Shown: positions 1 to 5,490 of the stretch, in pieces
How the letters are laid out: every line of letters begins with the position of its first letter
Position numbering within the stretch: the stretch's first letter is position 1
NCBI GenBank assembly: GCA_016281115.1
Contig: JAEEHZ010000193.1
Location: 1-6,384, forward strand
Direction: 5' to 3'
DNA length: 6,384 nucleotides
Source: Clostridiaceae bacterium
GTDB lineage: Bacteria; Bacillota; Clostridia; Oscillospirales; Acutalibacteraceae
Translations under genes and position numbers: made by a program
The notes under the pieces: model-generated
Seen by the model: the letters and a program-made list of their open reading frames with translations, nothing else
Database searches by the model: none
What the model was told of the DNA's origin: nothing

Positions 1-788
1 AGTTTAACTTTTACACCGTATCTGTCGTAAAGCATATGTTTTACTGTTTTTGCATCTTCCGGACAATCGGCGTGACAAAGATAAACAATATCCTCTTTGG
101 GTGGATTTACCGAAAGCTCACCGTATTTATCGGCAATAAGGTTCAAAGACGCTTTTCTTCCGCGAACCTTATACACGTTTACAAGCTTGCCGCTGTCATC
201 TGTATGCAAAACGGGTTTTATTCCCAATATACCGCCTATTAAGGCTGTACCTGCGCTCAATCTGCCTCCTCGGCGTAAGTATTCAAGATTATCTACAGTA
301 AACCAATGACATATATTTGGGCGTTTTTCAAGCACGTAAGCTTTTAATTCATCAATATTTACGCCTTCATCTCTCTTTTTTGCAGCCAATGTAACAAGCA
401 GGCCATATCCTCCGGAAGCGCACAGAGAATCCACTATTTCTATTCTTCTATCGGGATATTTCTCAATAAGCTCCTTTGCTGCCACTTTTGAAAAATGATG
501 CTGCATACTAAGTCCGCTTGAAAAGCATATATATAGTATATCGTTGCCTTTGATAAGCTCCTCTTCAAAAGCCGAAACGTATTCGGAAACATTGATTGCA
601 GTTGTTTTTGAAACGCTTCCTGCGCGCATTGCTTTATAAAAATCTTTACAAGGCATGGAATTGTTTGTGTGTTCCTCGGGGCTGTTTTCAAAACTGAATT
701 TCATATCTATTATTTTTAGTTTAAGTTTGCTCGGAATATCATATCCGAGGTCACACGCACTATCAGCCATTATAATATAATCGTTCAT
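1..788 (-). CDS. DegV family fatty-acid-binding protein (3' end cut by window edge)
   Basis: 262 codons are visible with no stop before the left edge. Family members are usually about 280-290 residues, so only roughly the last 20-30 residues are missing. DegV/FakB proteins bind a fatty acid in the cytoplasm; in FakA/FakB systems the bound acid is presented to a kinase for phospholipid synthesis. Conserved signatures, read on the minus strand: MADSACDL at 7-14, SKTTAINVSEY at 60-70 (the Thr near the lipid carboxylate), SSGLS at 90-94, VDSLCASGGYGLLV at 119-132, DNLEYLRRGGRLS at 166-178 and GILGIKP at 186-192. The SSGLS motif is followed by MQHHFS where many members have GTYNSA. The start at 788 has an AAAAGGAGC ribosome binding site 7 nt upstream, and its N-terminus has the usual family length. 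It is divergent from the xre operon. The family is clear, but which fatty acid it binds and whether it works with a FakA kinase cannot be seen. Confidence 0.95.
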   Translation of the reverse strand, partial: MNDYIIMADSACDLGYDIPSKLKLKIIDMKFSFENSPEEHTNNSMPCKDFYKAMRAGSVSKTTAINVSEYVSAFEEELIKGNDILYICFSSGLSMQHHFSKVAAKELIEKYPDRRIEIVDSLCASGGYGLLVTLAAKKRDEGVNIDELKAYVLEKRPNICHWFTVDNLEYLRRGGRLSAGTALIGGILGIKPVLHTDDSGKLVNVYKVRGRKASLNLIADKYGELSVNPPKEDIVYLCHADCPEDAKTVKHMLYDRYGVKVK

Positions 789-795
789 TTGCTTT

Positions 796-804
796 GCTCC
801 TTTT
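796..804 (-). promoter_or_regulatory. Ribosome binding site of the DegV-family gene
   Basis: On the minus strand this reads AAAAGGAGC and ends 7 nt before the ATG at 788. It is a strong Shine-Dalgarno and supports that start over the internal ATG six codons further in. I could not find a convincing -35/-10 pair for this gene further upstream. Confidence 0.8.
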
Positions 805-870
805 AAAAAAGAATTATTTAAAAATCATTTTCAGTGTTTGCCTGACGGAGAAATTTTATCATGATAATCC

Positions 871-971
871 GGTTTACTCAACCTACCGTTTGTTTTGTAT
901 AGTAAACTGAGTGAAAGTATACCGTAGAGAAAAACGATTCTCTACTCTACTCACGGTAGAGAATGAGTAAA
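871..971. repeat. Cluster of repeated and inverted motifs, probable operator region
   Basis: Three short motifs recur here in both orientations. GTAGAGAA occurs at 924-931 and 956-963, and its complement TTCTCTAC at 938-945. This gives two mutually exclusive 8-bp hairpins (924-931 with 938-945, or 938-945 with 956-963). CTACCG-type cores occur at 883-888 (CTACCG), 921-926 (ACCGTAG-like) and 954-958 (CGGTAG). ACTCA/TGAGT occurs at 876-880, 908-912, 949-953 and 964-968. The outermost copies form an imperfect inverted pair: TTTACTCA-2 nt-CTACCGT at 873-889 against ACGGTAG-4 nt-TGAGTAAA at 953-971. The cluster lies between two divergent genes, just upstream of the -35 of the xre promoter. That is a usual place for an operator of the adjacent XRE regulator or of another factor. 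Which protein binds, and which gene is controlled, is inference. Confidence 0.55.
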
Positions 972-988
972 AAACACGCTTTTTTTAC

Positions 989-1017
989 TTGATTTAATTA
1001 ACATAATGTGGTATAAT
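989..1017 (+). promoter_or_regulatory. Sigma-A type promoter with extended -10 for the xre operon
   Basis: TTGATT at 989-994 and TATAAT at 1012-1017 are separated by exactly 17 nt. TG at 1009-1010 followed by one base makes an extended -10 (TGGTATAAT). Transcription would start near 1024, giving a leader of about 24 nt before the ATG at 1048. This is the strongest promoter seen in the window and could drive all five plus-strand genes up to 5309. Confidence 0.8.
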
Positions 1018-1034
1018 AAACCGGAATTTGTGAT

Positions 1035-1041
1035 AAGGTGA
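1035..1041 (+). promoter_or_regulatory. Ribosome binding site of the xre gene
   Basis: AAGGTGA lies 6 nt before the ATG at 1048 and fixes this as the start. Confidence 0.75.
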
Positions 1042-1047
1042 ATTTTA

Positions 1048-1665
1048 ATGGCGGAAGATATTAAAAAAGCAGTCTCGGTAAACATAACCGAGCTTAGAAT
1101 AAAAAAGGGATATACTCAACTCAAGCTCGCGGAATATTTAAATTACTCCGATAAAGCGGTGTCAAAATGGGAAAGAGGAGAATCTTTGCCCGATGTAACA
1201 GTGCTATTGAAGCTTGCAGAGATATTCGGAGTGTCACTTGACTATCTTGTACACACCCATAAAAAAGACGAAATACCCGAGCCTTGCGAAAATATTTTTG
1301 AAAGCAAAAACCAAAAGGTCAAAGTAAGAGGCTCCGTTACCGGCATGAGCGTTTTGTCGGTATGGCTTTTGGCGACTCTTTATTTTGTCGCAGCGGTAAT
1401 GCTTACGGGGCTTAACTGCCACTGGCTTGCATTTGTATATGCAATTCCCGTTTCTATGATCGTGTGGCTTGTGTTTAATTCTGTTTGGTTTAACGTAAAA
1501 AGAAATTTTCTCATAATATCTTTGCTGGTTTGGGCGTTGCTGGGGTCTGTATATATTACGGGGCTCACATTGGGAATGAATTTATGGCTGATATTCTTTA
1601 TCGGCATCCCCGCACAGATAATAATACTATTATGGTCAAATATTACAAGGTCTAAGCACGAATAA
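1048..1665 (+). CDS. XRE-family transcriptional regulator with four-helix membrane domain
   Basis: This 205-residue protein has two parts. Residues about 11-68 form a Cro/C1-type helix-turn-helix: ELRIKKGYTQLKLAEYL, then SDKAVSKWERG (34-44), then the characteristic LPDVTVLLKLAEIFGVSLDYL. A polar linker (70-97) with a Cys at 80 follows. The C-terminal half has four hydrophobic segments at about 99-120, 123-146, 153-173 and 177-197, ending in a short basic tail (RSKHE). It is therefore predicted to be membrane-anchored with the DNA-binding domain in the cytoplasm. XRE proteins of this build are common in Clostridia, mostly without known ligands. It is the first gene of the operon and starts just after a promoter with repeated operator-like motifs, so autoregulation is plausible. 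It may respond to membrane state or an exported signal, but the sequence gives no direct sign of the ligand. Confidence 0.92.
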   Translation: MAEDIKKAVSVNITELRIKKGYTQLKLAEYLNYSDKAVSKWERGESLPDVTVLLKLAEIFGVSLDYLVHTHKKDEIPEPCENIFESKNQKVKVRGSVTGMSVLSVWLLATLYFVAAVMLTGLNCHWLAFVYAIPVSMIVWLVFNSVWFNVKRNFLIISLLVWALLGSVYITGLTLGMNLWLIFFIGIPAQIIILLWSNITRSKHE

Positions 1666-1678
1666 GGGATATTTTAAC

Positions 1679-2233
1679 ATGAATGTTTACGATTTTGACA
1701 ACACTGTTTACAAAGGCGACAGCACCTTTGACTTCTATGTTTTTTGTCTTAAAAGACATAAAGAAATAAAGCGCCTTTTTCCGTCTTTAACGCGGGATTT
1801 TTTGCGTTGGAAATTAAAAAAGACGGATAAAACCGAATTCAAACAAAGTATGTTTGCGTTTTTAAAATATATAGATTTAAAAAAAGATTTAAAAGATTTT
1901 TGGAAAATTCACACAAAAAACATAAAACTGTGGTATTATATTAAACATCGTGATGATGATGTGATTATAAGTGCGTCTCCGCGGTTCTTGCTTGAGCCTG
2001 TATGCGAGATACTCGGCGTAAAGTATCTTATTTGTTCGGAGGTTGACCCGAATACGGGAGAATACACAGGCAAAAACTGCAGCGAAGAAGAAAAAGTGAG
2101 GCGCTTTAAGGAAATTTTCCCAAACGGAACAATAGACGAATTTTATTCAGACTCAAAAAACGATATGCCTCTTGTACTGCTTGCGAAAAGGTCCAACAGA
2201 ATAAAAGGCGACAAGTTTTTAAGCTGGAAGTGA
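1679..2233 (+). CDS. HAD superfamily subfamily IB hydrolase (phosphoserine phosphatase-like)
   Basis: This 184-residue cytoplasmic enzyme is predicted to remove phosphate from a small molecule through an aspartyl-phosphate intermediate. All four HAD motifs are visible. Motif I is DFDNT, with nucleophile D5 and acid/base D7. Motif II is the Ser in IISASP (S98). Motif III is the Lys in SEEEKVRRF (K139). Motif IV is SDSKNDMPL, with D158 and D162 for Mg2+. A helical cap of about residues 15-90 lies between motifs I and II, as in the IB class. The ending RIKGDKFLSW also matches the usual IB tail. The start ATG has AAGGGAT overlapping the stop codon of the preceding gene, with a 13-nt gap, so the two are probably translated from one transcript. 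The substrate cannot be predicted. The length and cap are compatible with phosphoserine phosphatase-like and many uncharacterised IB members, so no gene symbol is given. Confidence 0.9.
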   Translation: MNVYDFDNTVYKGDSTFDFYVFCLKRHKEIKRLFPSLTRDFLRWKLKKTDKTEFKQSMFAFLKYIDLKKDLKDFWKIHTKNIKLWYYIKHRDDDVIISASPRFLLEPVCEILGVKYLICSEVDPNTGEYTGKNCSEEEKVRRFKEIFPNGTIDEFYSDSKNDMPLVLLAKRSNRIKGDKFLSWK

Positions 2234-2237
2234 TTTT

Positions 2238-2660
2238 TTGATTATAATGGCTGTGGATTACGGCAAAGCCCGTACGGGAATAGCCGTTTGCGACAAAAGC
2301 GAAATGCTTGCTTCGCCTGTTTGTACCATAAAAGAATATAATACTGATATTCTGGTGAACAAAATATGTGAGATCGCCCTTGAGCGTAAATGCGAGATTA
2401 TTGTTGTGGGTCTGCCGCGCAATATGGACGGCACAGAGGGCGAAAGCGCGGAAAACGCAAGACAGCTTGCAGTATCAATAGAGGAACAGTCGGGAATAAA
2501 AACAGTTATGTACGACGAGCGCTGTACCACGATAACTGCCCATAATTTTTTAAATGATGTGGACGCGCGCGGCAAAAAGCGTAAAAACATAGTAGACACC
2601 CTTGCGGCAACTATTATTTTACAGGATTTTATGAATTATAAGAAGAACAACGGCATCTGA
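2238..2660 (+). CDS. ruvX: RuvX/YqgF family Holliday junction resolvase-like protein, TTG start
   Basis: This 140-residue protein has the length and RNase H-like fold signature of RuvX (YqgF), an essential nuclease-like protein in many bacteria. It has been linked to Holliday junction resolution and, in E. coli, to 16S rRNA 5' end maturation. Visible motifs: MAVDYGKARTGIAV at 4-17 with catalytic D7, IIVVGLPRNMDGTEG at 54-68, YDERCTT at 92-98 with E94, and VDTLAA at 119-124 with D120. These supply the three acidic metal ligands. I chose the TTG at 2238 because GGAAGTGA lies 4 nt upstream of it and because family members have M-x-I-M/L-G-x-D at the N-terminus. The ATG at 2247 would start three codons later and sit too far from the ribosome binding site. 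It begins 4 nt after the HAD gene stop and is followed 17 nt later by bioY, so it sits inside the operon. Confidence 0.93.
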   Translation: MIIMAVDYGKARTGIAVCDKSEMLASPVCTIKEYNTDILVNKICEIALERKCEIIVVGLPRNMDGTEGESAENARQLAVSIEEQSGIKTVMYDERCTTITAHNFLNDVDARGKKRKNIVDTLAATIILQDFMNYKKNNGI

Positions 2661-2677
2661 AAAGGGAGTTTGGCACA

Positions 2678-3229
2678 ATGCAGCATATCAACACACGCAC
2701 TTTTGATATGATAAAGATCTCTATGCTGACGGCTATTGTTTGCGTGTGCTCAATAATTACTGTAAGCATTGGTCCGGTGCCGATAAATATGGCATTGCTC
2801 GGTATATTTTTGTCGGTTGGTTTGCTTGGTATGTTCAAAGGCTTTTTAAGCGTTTTGCTGTTTATTGCACTCGGGGCTTTCGGTTTGCCTGTGTTTGCAG
2901 GCTTTAAAGGAGGCTTTTCGGTGCTTGCGGGCCCCACGGGCGGTTATATTACGGGATATCTTTTTGCGGCGGCCGTCGCGGGCTTAGGAATAAGGCTCTT
3001 TAAAAATAAAGAAGTAATTATAATTCTTTTTATGACGGCAGGGCTTTTGACTTGTTATTTGTTCGGAACTGCGTGGTTTGTTATATCAACAAATTCGGAG
3101 GTATCATATGCGCTGGGCGTGTGCGTTGTTCCGTTTGTACCGTTTGACGCGGTAAAAATATTGATTTCAAGATTAGTATGCAGACAGGTTTTTAAGAATA
3201 GATATATTCGTGGTTTTTTGGAGGTATAA
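2678..3229 (+). CDS. bioY: BioY family biotin transporter (ECF S-component)
   Basis: This 183-residue polytopic membrane protein captures biotin as the substrate-specific component of an energy-coupling factor transporter. About six hydrophobic segments are visible: roughly 11-31, 36-53, 55-72, 86-106, 112-132 and 143-168. The BioY hallmarks are FKGGFSVLAGPTGGYITGY at 76-94 and GTAWF at 130-134. The segment VPFVPFDAVKI at 151-161 corresponds to the usual PFIPGDxxKI, with Phe in place of Gly. No ATPase (EcfA) or EcfT genes are present in the window. In Clostridia these are commonly shared from a distant locus, so it is likely a group II S-component. An AAGGGAG ribosome binding site lies 9 nt before the ATG. 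No BirA-like operator is recognisable immediately upstream. The gene is followed after 4 nt by the nuclease gene, so it appears co-transcribed with it. Confidence 0.95.
   Translation: MQHINTRTFDMIKISMLTAIVCVCSIITVSIGPVPINMALLGIFLSVGLLGMFKGFLSVLLFIALGAFGLPVFAGFKGGFSVLAGPTGGYITGYLFAAAVAGLGIRLFKNKEVIIILFMTAGLLTCYLFGTAWFVISTNSEVSYALGVCVVPFVPFDAVKILISRLVCRQVFKNRYIRGFLEV
3220..3224 (+). promoter_or_regulatory. Ribosome binding site of the nuclease gene, inside the bioY 3' end
   Basis: GGAGG lies within the last codons of bioY, 9 nt before the ATG at 3234. It decides the start of the nuclease at 3234, rather than the in-frame GTG at 3210, which has no comparable site and would put eight extra residues before the signal peptide. 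The overlap suggests translational coupling. Confidence 0.8.
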
Positions 3230-3233
3230 GCTT

Positions 3234-5309
3234 ATGAAAAACAATAGAGCGGTTGGTTTTAAAGCTGTTTTGTCCTTGATTATCGCAGTTGTGATGTTTT
3301 TCGGAATGTTACCATTGGGTATGCGATCCGTAAGTGCGGCTGCAATGAACTATAACGACGGCACAAGACATAAACTGTGCAGTGATTTCAGTATGGCAGC
3401 GGATAATTATTACAGCGGAGCTTATTCTTTTGATACAATAAAAGTCCAGAAGGGTGACAGCTCAAATAATTCTCTCACGGCGATGCATTCCGAGATTTAT
3501 AATACCTTGTATACGCTTATGAGCGATACCCAAACTTATTATCCGAAATACGGCGGATATACTAAAAACAGCCTTGCTTATTATTGGCAGTTTACCGATG
3601 CAAGCGAAGGCAAAGAGGGATATTGGTATTTTTACTCCGATGTGAAAAATACCGAGTTTAATGCCACTATGAACAGAGAACACGTCTGGGCAAAGAGCAA
3701 CGCGTCGTTTTATCAAAAGAACGGTGGTTCCGATCTGCACCATTTGCGCCCGACTATAGGTTATGTTAATTCGTCCCGTAACAACTATACTTTTGCCGAC
3801 GTAAAAGGGAAAATAAGCGACTATAACACACAAAAAGTAGACGGGAGAGAAGTAATTTGGTACAGCAAGCCGCTTAATAAAGTGGAGGTTGCTGATGATA
3901 TAAAGGGTGACGTTGCCAGAATATTGCTTTATGTTTATGTAAGATGGCAGCAGCCGAATTTGTTCGACTTTGTAAGTCAACAGGATTTGCCGCCGCTTGA
4001 TTCGGATGATACCCAAAATGACGGCAAGCCTGTAATTGAAAGCTTGGATACGCTACTTGAGTGGATACACGACGACCCTGTAGACACTTGGGAAATGTCT
4101 CGAAACGACCTTGTTCAGGAAGTACAGGGCAACCGTAACGTATTTATTGATTATCCTGAGTTCGCCTGGATGTTATTTAATAAAAACATACCTAACGATA
4201 TGGATACTCCTTCGGGATATGCGCGTACCTGCGACAACTTTGATTCGGATTGTGAACACGAATACTTAAACGTAATGCAAAACCCCACTTGCACAGAGGA
4301 CGGTTTTATTAAATATGAATGTAAGCATTGCGGTTATTCTTATATAGAAAAATTTATGGCAAAAGGACACAACTGGGAGTGTGTCGATAAGGAAAACCAT
4401 ATTTACCGCTGCAAAACCTGCAAAGAACACAGAATAATACATTTGGCGGATTCAATAAACAAGATAAGTGACGGAGATTTAGTTGTTATTTATTGTGATG
4501 AAGCAGGTAAAGTAATGGGATGCGCACCTTCCGGCAATGGCAAATTAGAAGATATAAACCCTGAGTTTTCAAAGGGCAAAGAGATGGTCATTGACGACAG
4601 GATGGCAATACTTACCGTTGTTGATAATGAAGACGGAACTTTCAGCTTTGTGTGCAATGATAAATATCTCTCCTGCCCGCCGGACGGCAACGGAGCGTTT
4701 TTTACAGATGAAAACAACGATTACTGCAAATGGACGCTGACTAATGTATTAGGCGGAAAATATATTAAAAACGCTGCTGCGGTTTACGGTGAAGGCGAGA
4801 ACAAATATACACAGTATTTGCAGTGCTATGATGACTTTACCGTTTACGGTATGCGAAGTGATGACAAAGAGCTGTTCGTTATGCAGTTCTATCTTGTTTC
4901 AAGCAAAGATCATTGCAAAGAGAGCGAACACGTATTTGAATATATAACGAACCTTGACGGTACGCACACAATGGTCTGCACGCTTTGCGGATATTCTCAA
5001 AGCGGCGAGTGCGAATATAAAGACGACGTATGTGTATATTGCGGATATAAAAATGATAACAATAACGGGCCTGCGCAGACAACATCCGATGCGGAAGAAT
5101 TGTACGGCGACGTTAACTGCGACAAAGTAGTTGATATGAGCGATGTTACGACATTGCAAAAAATACTTGCAAAGCTCGCAAGCTATGAAAGCTACGGGAA
5201 AATGTCGAGTATCAATTCGGATTGCTCGCACGACGGCGTTGTAACGATGCTTGATGTTACGTTTATACAAAAATATTTGGCGCATTTGACAGATAGTTTG
5301 AAAGCATGA
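3234..5309 (+). CDS. Secreted endonuclease I-family nuclease with Cys-ribbon modules and C-terminal dockerin
   Basis: This 691-residue protein is predicted to cut DNA (possibly RNA) outside the cell. Residues 1-37 are a signal peptide: MKNNR basic start, hydrophobic core 9-28, and a likely cleavage after SVSAAA. Residues about 38-320 match endonuclease I (EndA/NucM/Vvn type, His-Me finger): NREHVW at 147-152 (H150 probable general base, E149 probable metal ligand), SDLHHLRPT at 166-174, NSSRNNY at 179-185, GDVARILLYVYVR at 225-237, HDDPVDTWEMSRND at 279-292 and QGNRNVFIDYPE at 298-309. Residues 340-400 hold CxxC pairs (C363/C366, C393/C396) with C340, C353 and C383, in the repeat style TCTEDG-CxxCG-GHNW seen in clostridial surface proteins. 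Residues about 402-556 are an unassigned beta-rich domain. A second Cys module spans 561-604 (C582/C585, C593, C600/C603). A type I dockerin occupies about 623-686, with Ca2+ loops at 626-637 and 663-674. It would dock onto a cohesin scaffold. The gene is the last of the operon. Confidence 0.92.
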   Translation: MKNNRAVGFKAVLSLIIAVVMFFGMLPLGMRSVSAAAMNYNDGTRHKLCSDFSMAADNYYSGAYSFDTIKVQKGDSSNNSLTAMHSEIYNTLYTLMSDTQTYYPKYGGYTKNSLAYYWQFTDASEGKEGYWYFYSDVKNTEFNATMNREHVWAKSNASFYQKNGGSDLHHLRPTIGYVNSSRNNYTFADVKGKISDYNTQKVDGREVIWYSKPLNKVEVADDIKGDVARILLYVYVRWQQPNLFDFVSQQDLPPLDSDDTQNDGKPVIESLDTLLEWIHDDPVDTWEMSRNDLVQEVQGNRNVFIDYPEFAWMLFNKNIPNDMDTPSGYARTCDNFDSDCEHEYLNVMQNPTCTEDGFIKYECKHCGYSYIEKFMAKGHNWECVDKENHIYRCKTCKEHRIIHLADSINKISDGDLVVIYCDEAGKVMGCAPSGNGKLEDINPEFSKGKEMVIDDRMAILTVVDNEDGTFSFVCNDKYLSCPPDGNGAFFTDENNDYCKWTLTNVLGGKYIKNAAAVYGEGENKYTQYLQCYDDFTVYGMRSDDKELFVMQFYLVSSKDHCKESEHVFEYITNLDGTHTMVCTLCGYSQSGECEYKDDVCVYCGYKNDNNNGPAQTTSDAEELYGDVNCDKVVDMSDVTTLQKILAKLASYESYGKMSSINSDCSHDGVVTMLDVTFIQKYLAHLTDSLKA
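5100..5291 (+). other. Type I dockerin domain of the nuclease
   Basis: These bases encode residues about 623-686. Loop 1 is DVNCDKVVDMSD (D626, N628, D630, D634 and D637 as Ca2+ ligands), followed by the helix VTTLQKILAKL. Loop 2 is DCSHDGVVTMLD (D663, S665, D667, T671 and D674), followed by VTFIQKYLAHL. The duplicated F-hand arrangement is the dockerin hallmark. The positions that usually contact cohesin (10 and 11 of each loop) are Met-Ser in the first repeat and Met-Leu in the second, so the two halves are not equivalent. Each loop has a Cys (C629 and C664), which is unusual enough to note. Confidence 0.88.
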
Positions 5310-5323
5310 TTTAGTTCCTTGAA

Positions 5324-5342
5324 TTCTATGCCAGACATAGAA
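5324..5342 (+). terminator. Possible weak terminator hairpin after the operon
   Basis: TTCTATG at 5324-5330 pairs with CATAGAA at 5336-5342 around a 5-nt loop, starting 15 nt after the nuclease stop. The stem is AT-rich and only ATTTACG follows, so it lacks a proper U-tract. A second candidate is the 4-bp GCAA/TTGC stem at 5377-5387, followed by seven T at 5389-5395. Either or both could end the operon transcript, but neither is a strong intrinsic terminator. Confidence 0.3.
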
Positions 5343-5343
5343 A

Positions 5344-5401
5344 TTTACGAAATTATATTCTTTCGTTCAGTTAAAGGCAAATTTTGCATTTTTTTCGTAA
5401 A
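5344..5401. repeat. Inverted repeat with alternative pairing partners upstream of the cdaR-type promoter
   Basis: TTTACGAAA at 5344-5352 is a perfect 9-bp inverted match to TTTCGTAAA at 5393-5401. The inner ACGAAA (5347-5352) can instead pair with TTTCGT at 5361-5366. The right arm ends 4 nt before the -35 at 5406, so it could be a protein-binding site for that promoter. In RNA it could be part of the 3' untranslated region of the operon transcript. In AT-rich DNA such a match may also be chance. Confidence 0.35.
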
Positions 5402-5405
5402 ACTA

Positions 5406-5434
5406 TTGAAATTTCGATATTTTTTGAGTAAAAT
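5406..5434 (+). promoter_or_regulatory. Probable promoter of the PucR/CdaR-type regulator
   Basis: TTGAAA at 5406-5411 and TAAAAT at 5429-5434 are spaced by 17 nt. The start of transcription would be near 5441, leaving a leader of about 50 nt. It indicates that this gene is transcribed separately from the operon ending at 5309. Confidence 0.55.
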
Positions 5435-5475
5435 AATTATGCGTTTTTCCTAAGTGATGATGATAACATTTTTAA

Positions 5476-5484
5476 AAGTGAGGG
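5476..5484 (+). promoter_or_regulatory. Ribosome binding site of the PucR/CdaR-type regulator
   Basis: AAGTGAGGG ends 6 nt before the ATG at 5491 and supports that start. Confidence 0.7.
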
Positions 5485-5490
5485 TTTTTT

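Larger units (their letters stand above)
5310..5490. other. Intergenic region between nuclease and CdaR-type regulator
   Basis: This 181-nt, very AT-rich stretch has no supportable gene. It holds a possible weak terminator, a nested inverted repeat, a promoter and a ribosome binding site, each listed separately. Confidence 0.7.

Noticed and set aside
36..309. Two plus-strand open frames of about 70 codons
   Set aside because: They lie opposite the clearly conserved DegV-family gene on the minus strand and show no ribosome binding site or recognisable domain.
871..971. CRISPR-like array or riboswitch
   Set aside because: The repeats are under 10 bp, irregularly spaced and in both orientations. 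The region lies upstream of the predicted transcription start of the xre operon, so it would not be in that transcript.
2258..2599. Minus-strand open frame of 113 codons opposite ruvX
   Set aside because: The plus-strand frame contains all RuvX motifs. The antisense frame is a shadow without recognisable features.
3210..3233. GTG at 3210 as the nuclease start
   Set aside because: It overlaps bioY by 20 nt and lacks a well-placed ribosome binding site, while ATG at 3234 has GGAGG at the right distance and gives a clean signal peptide.
3462..4016. Minus-strand open frame of 184 codons opposite the nuclease catalytic domain
   Set aside because: The plus strand encodes the conserved endonuclease I motifs over this same stretch, and the antisense frame has no visible start signal or domain.
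4899..5285. Minus-strand open frame of 128 codons opposite the dockerin region
   Set aside because: The plus-strand frame carries the second Cys module and both dockerin repeats. The antisense product looks like translated noise.
1048..5309. Toxin-antitoxin or phage-defence system made of the XRE regulator and the nuclease
   Set aside because: The nuclease has a signal peptide and a dockerin, so it acts outside the cell. The XRE gene is separated from it by three ordinary metabolic or housekeeping genes.
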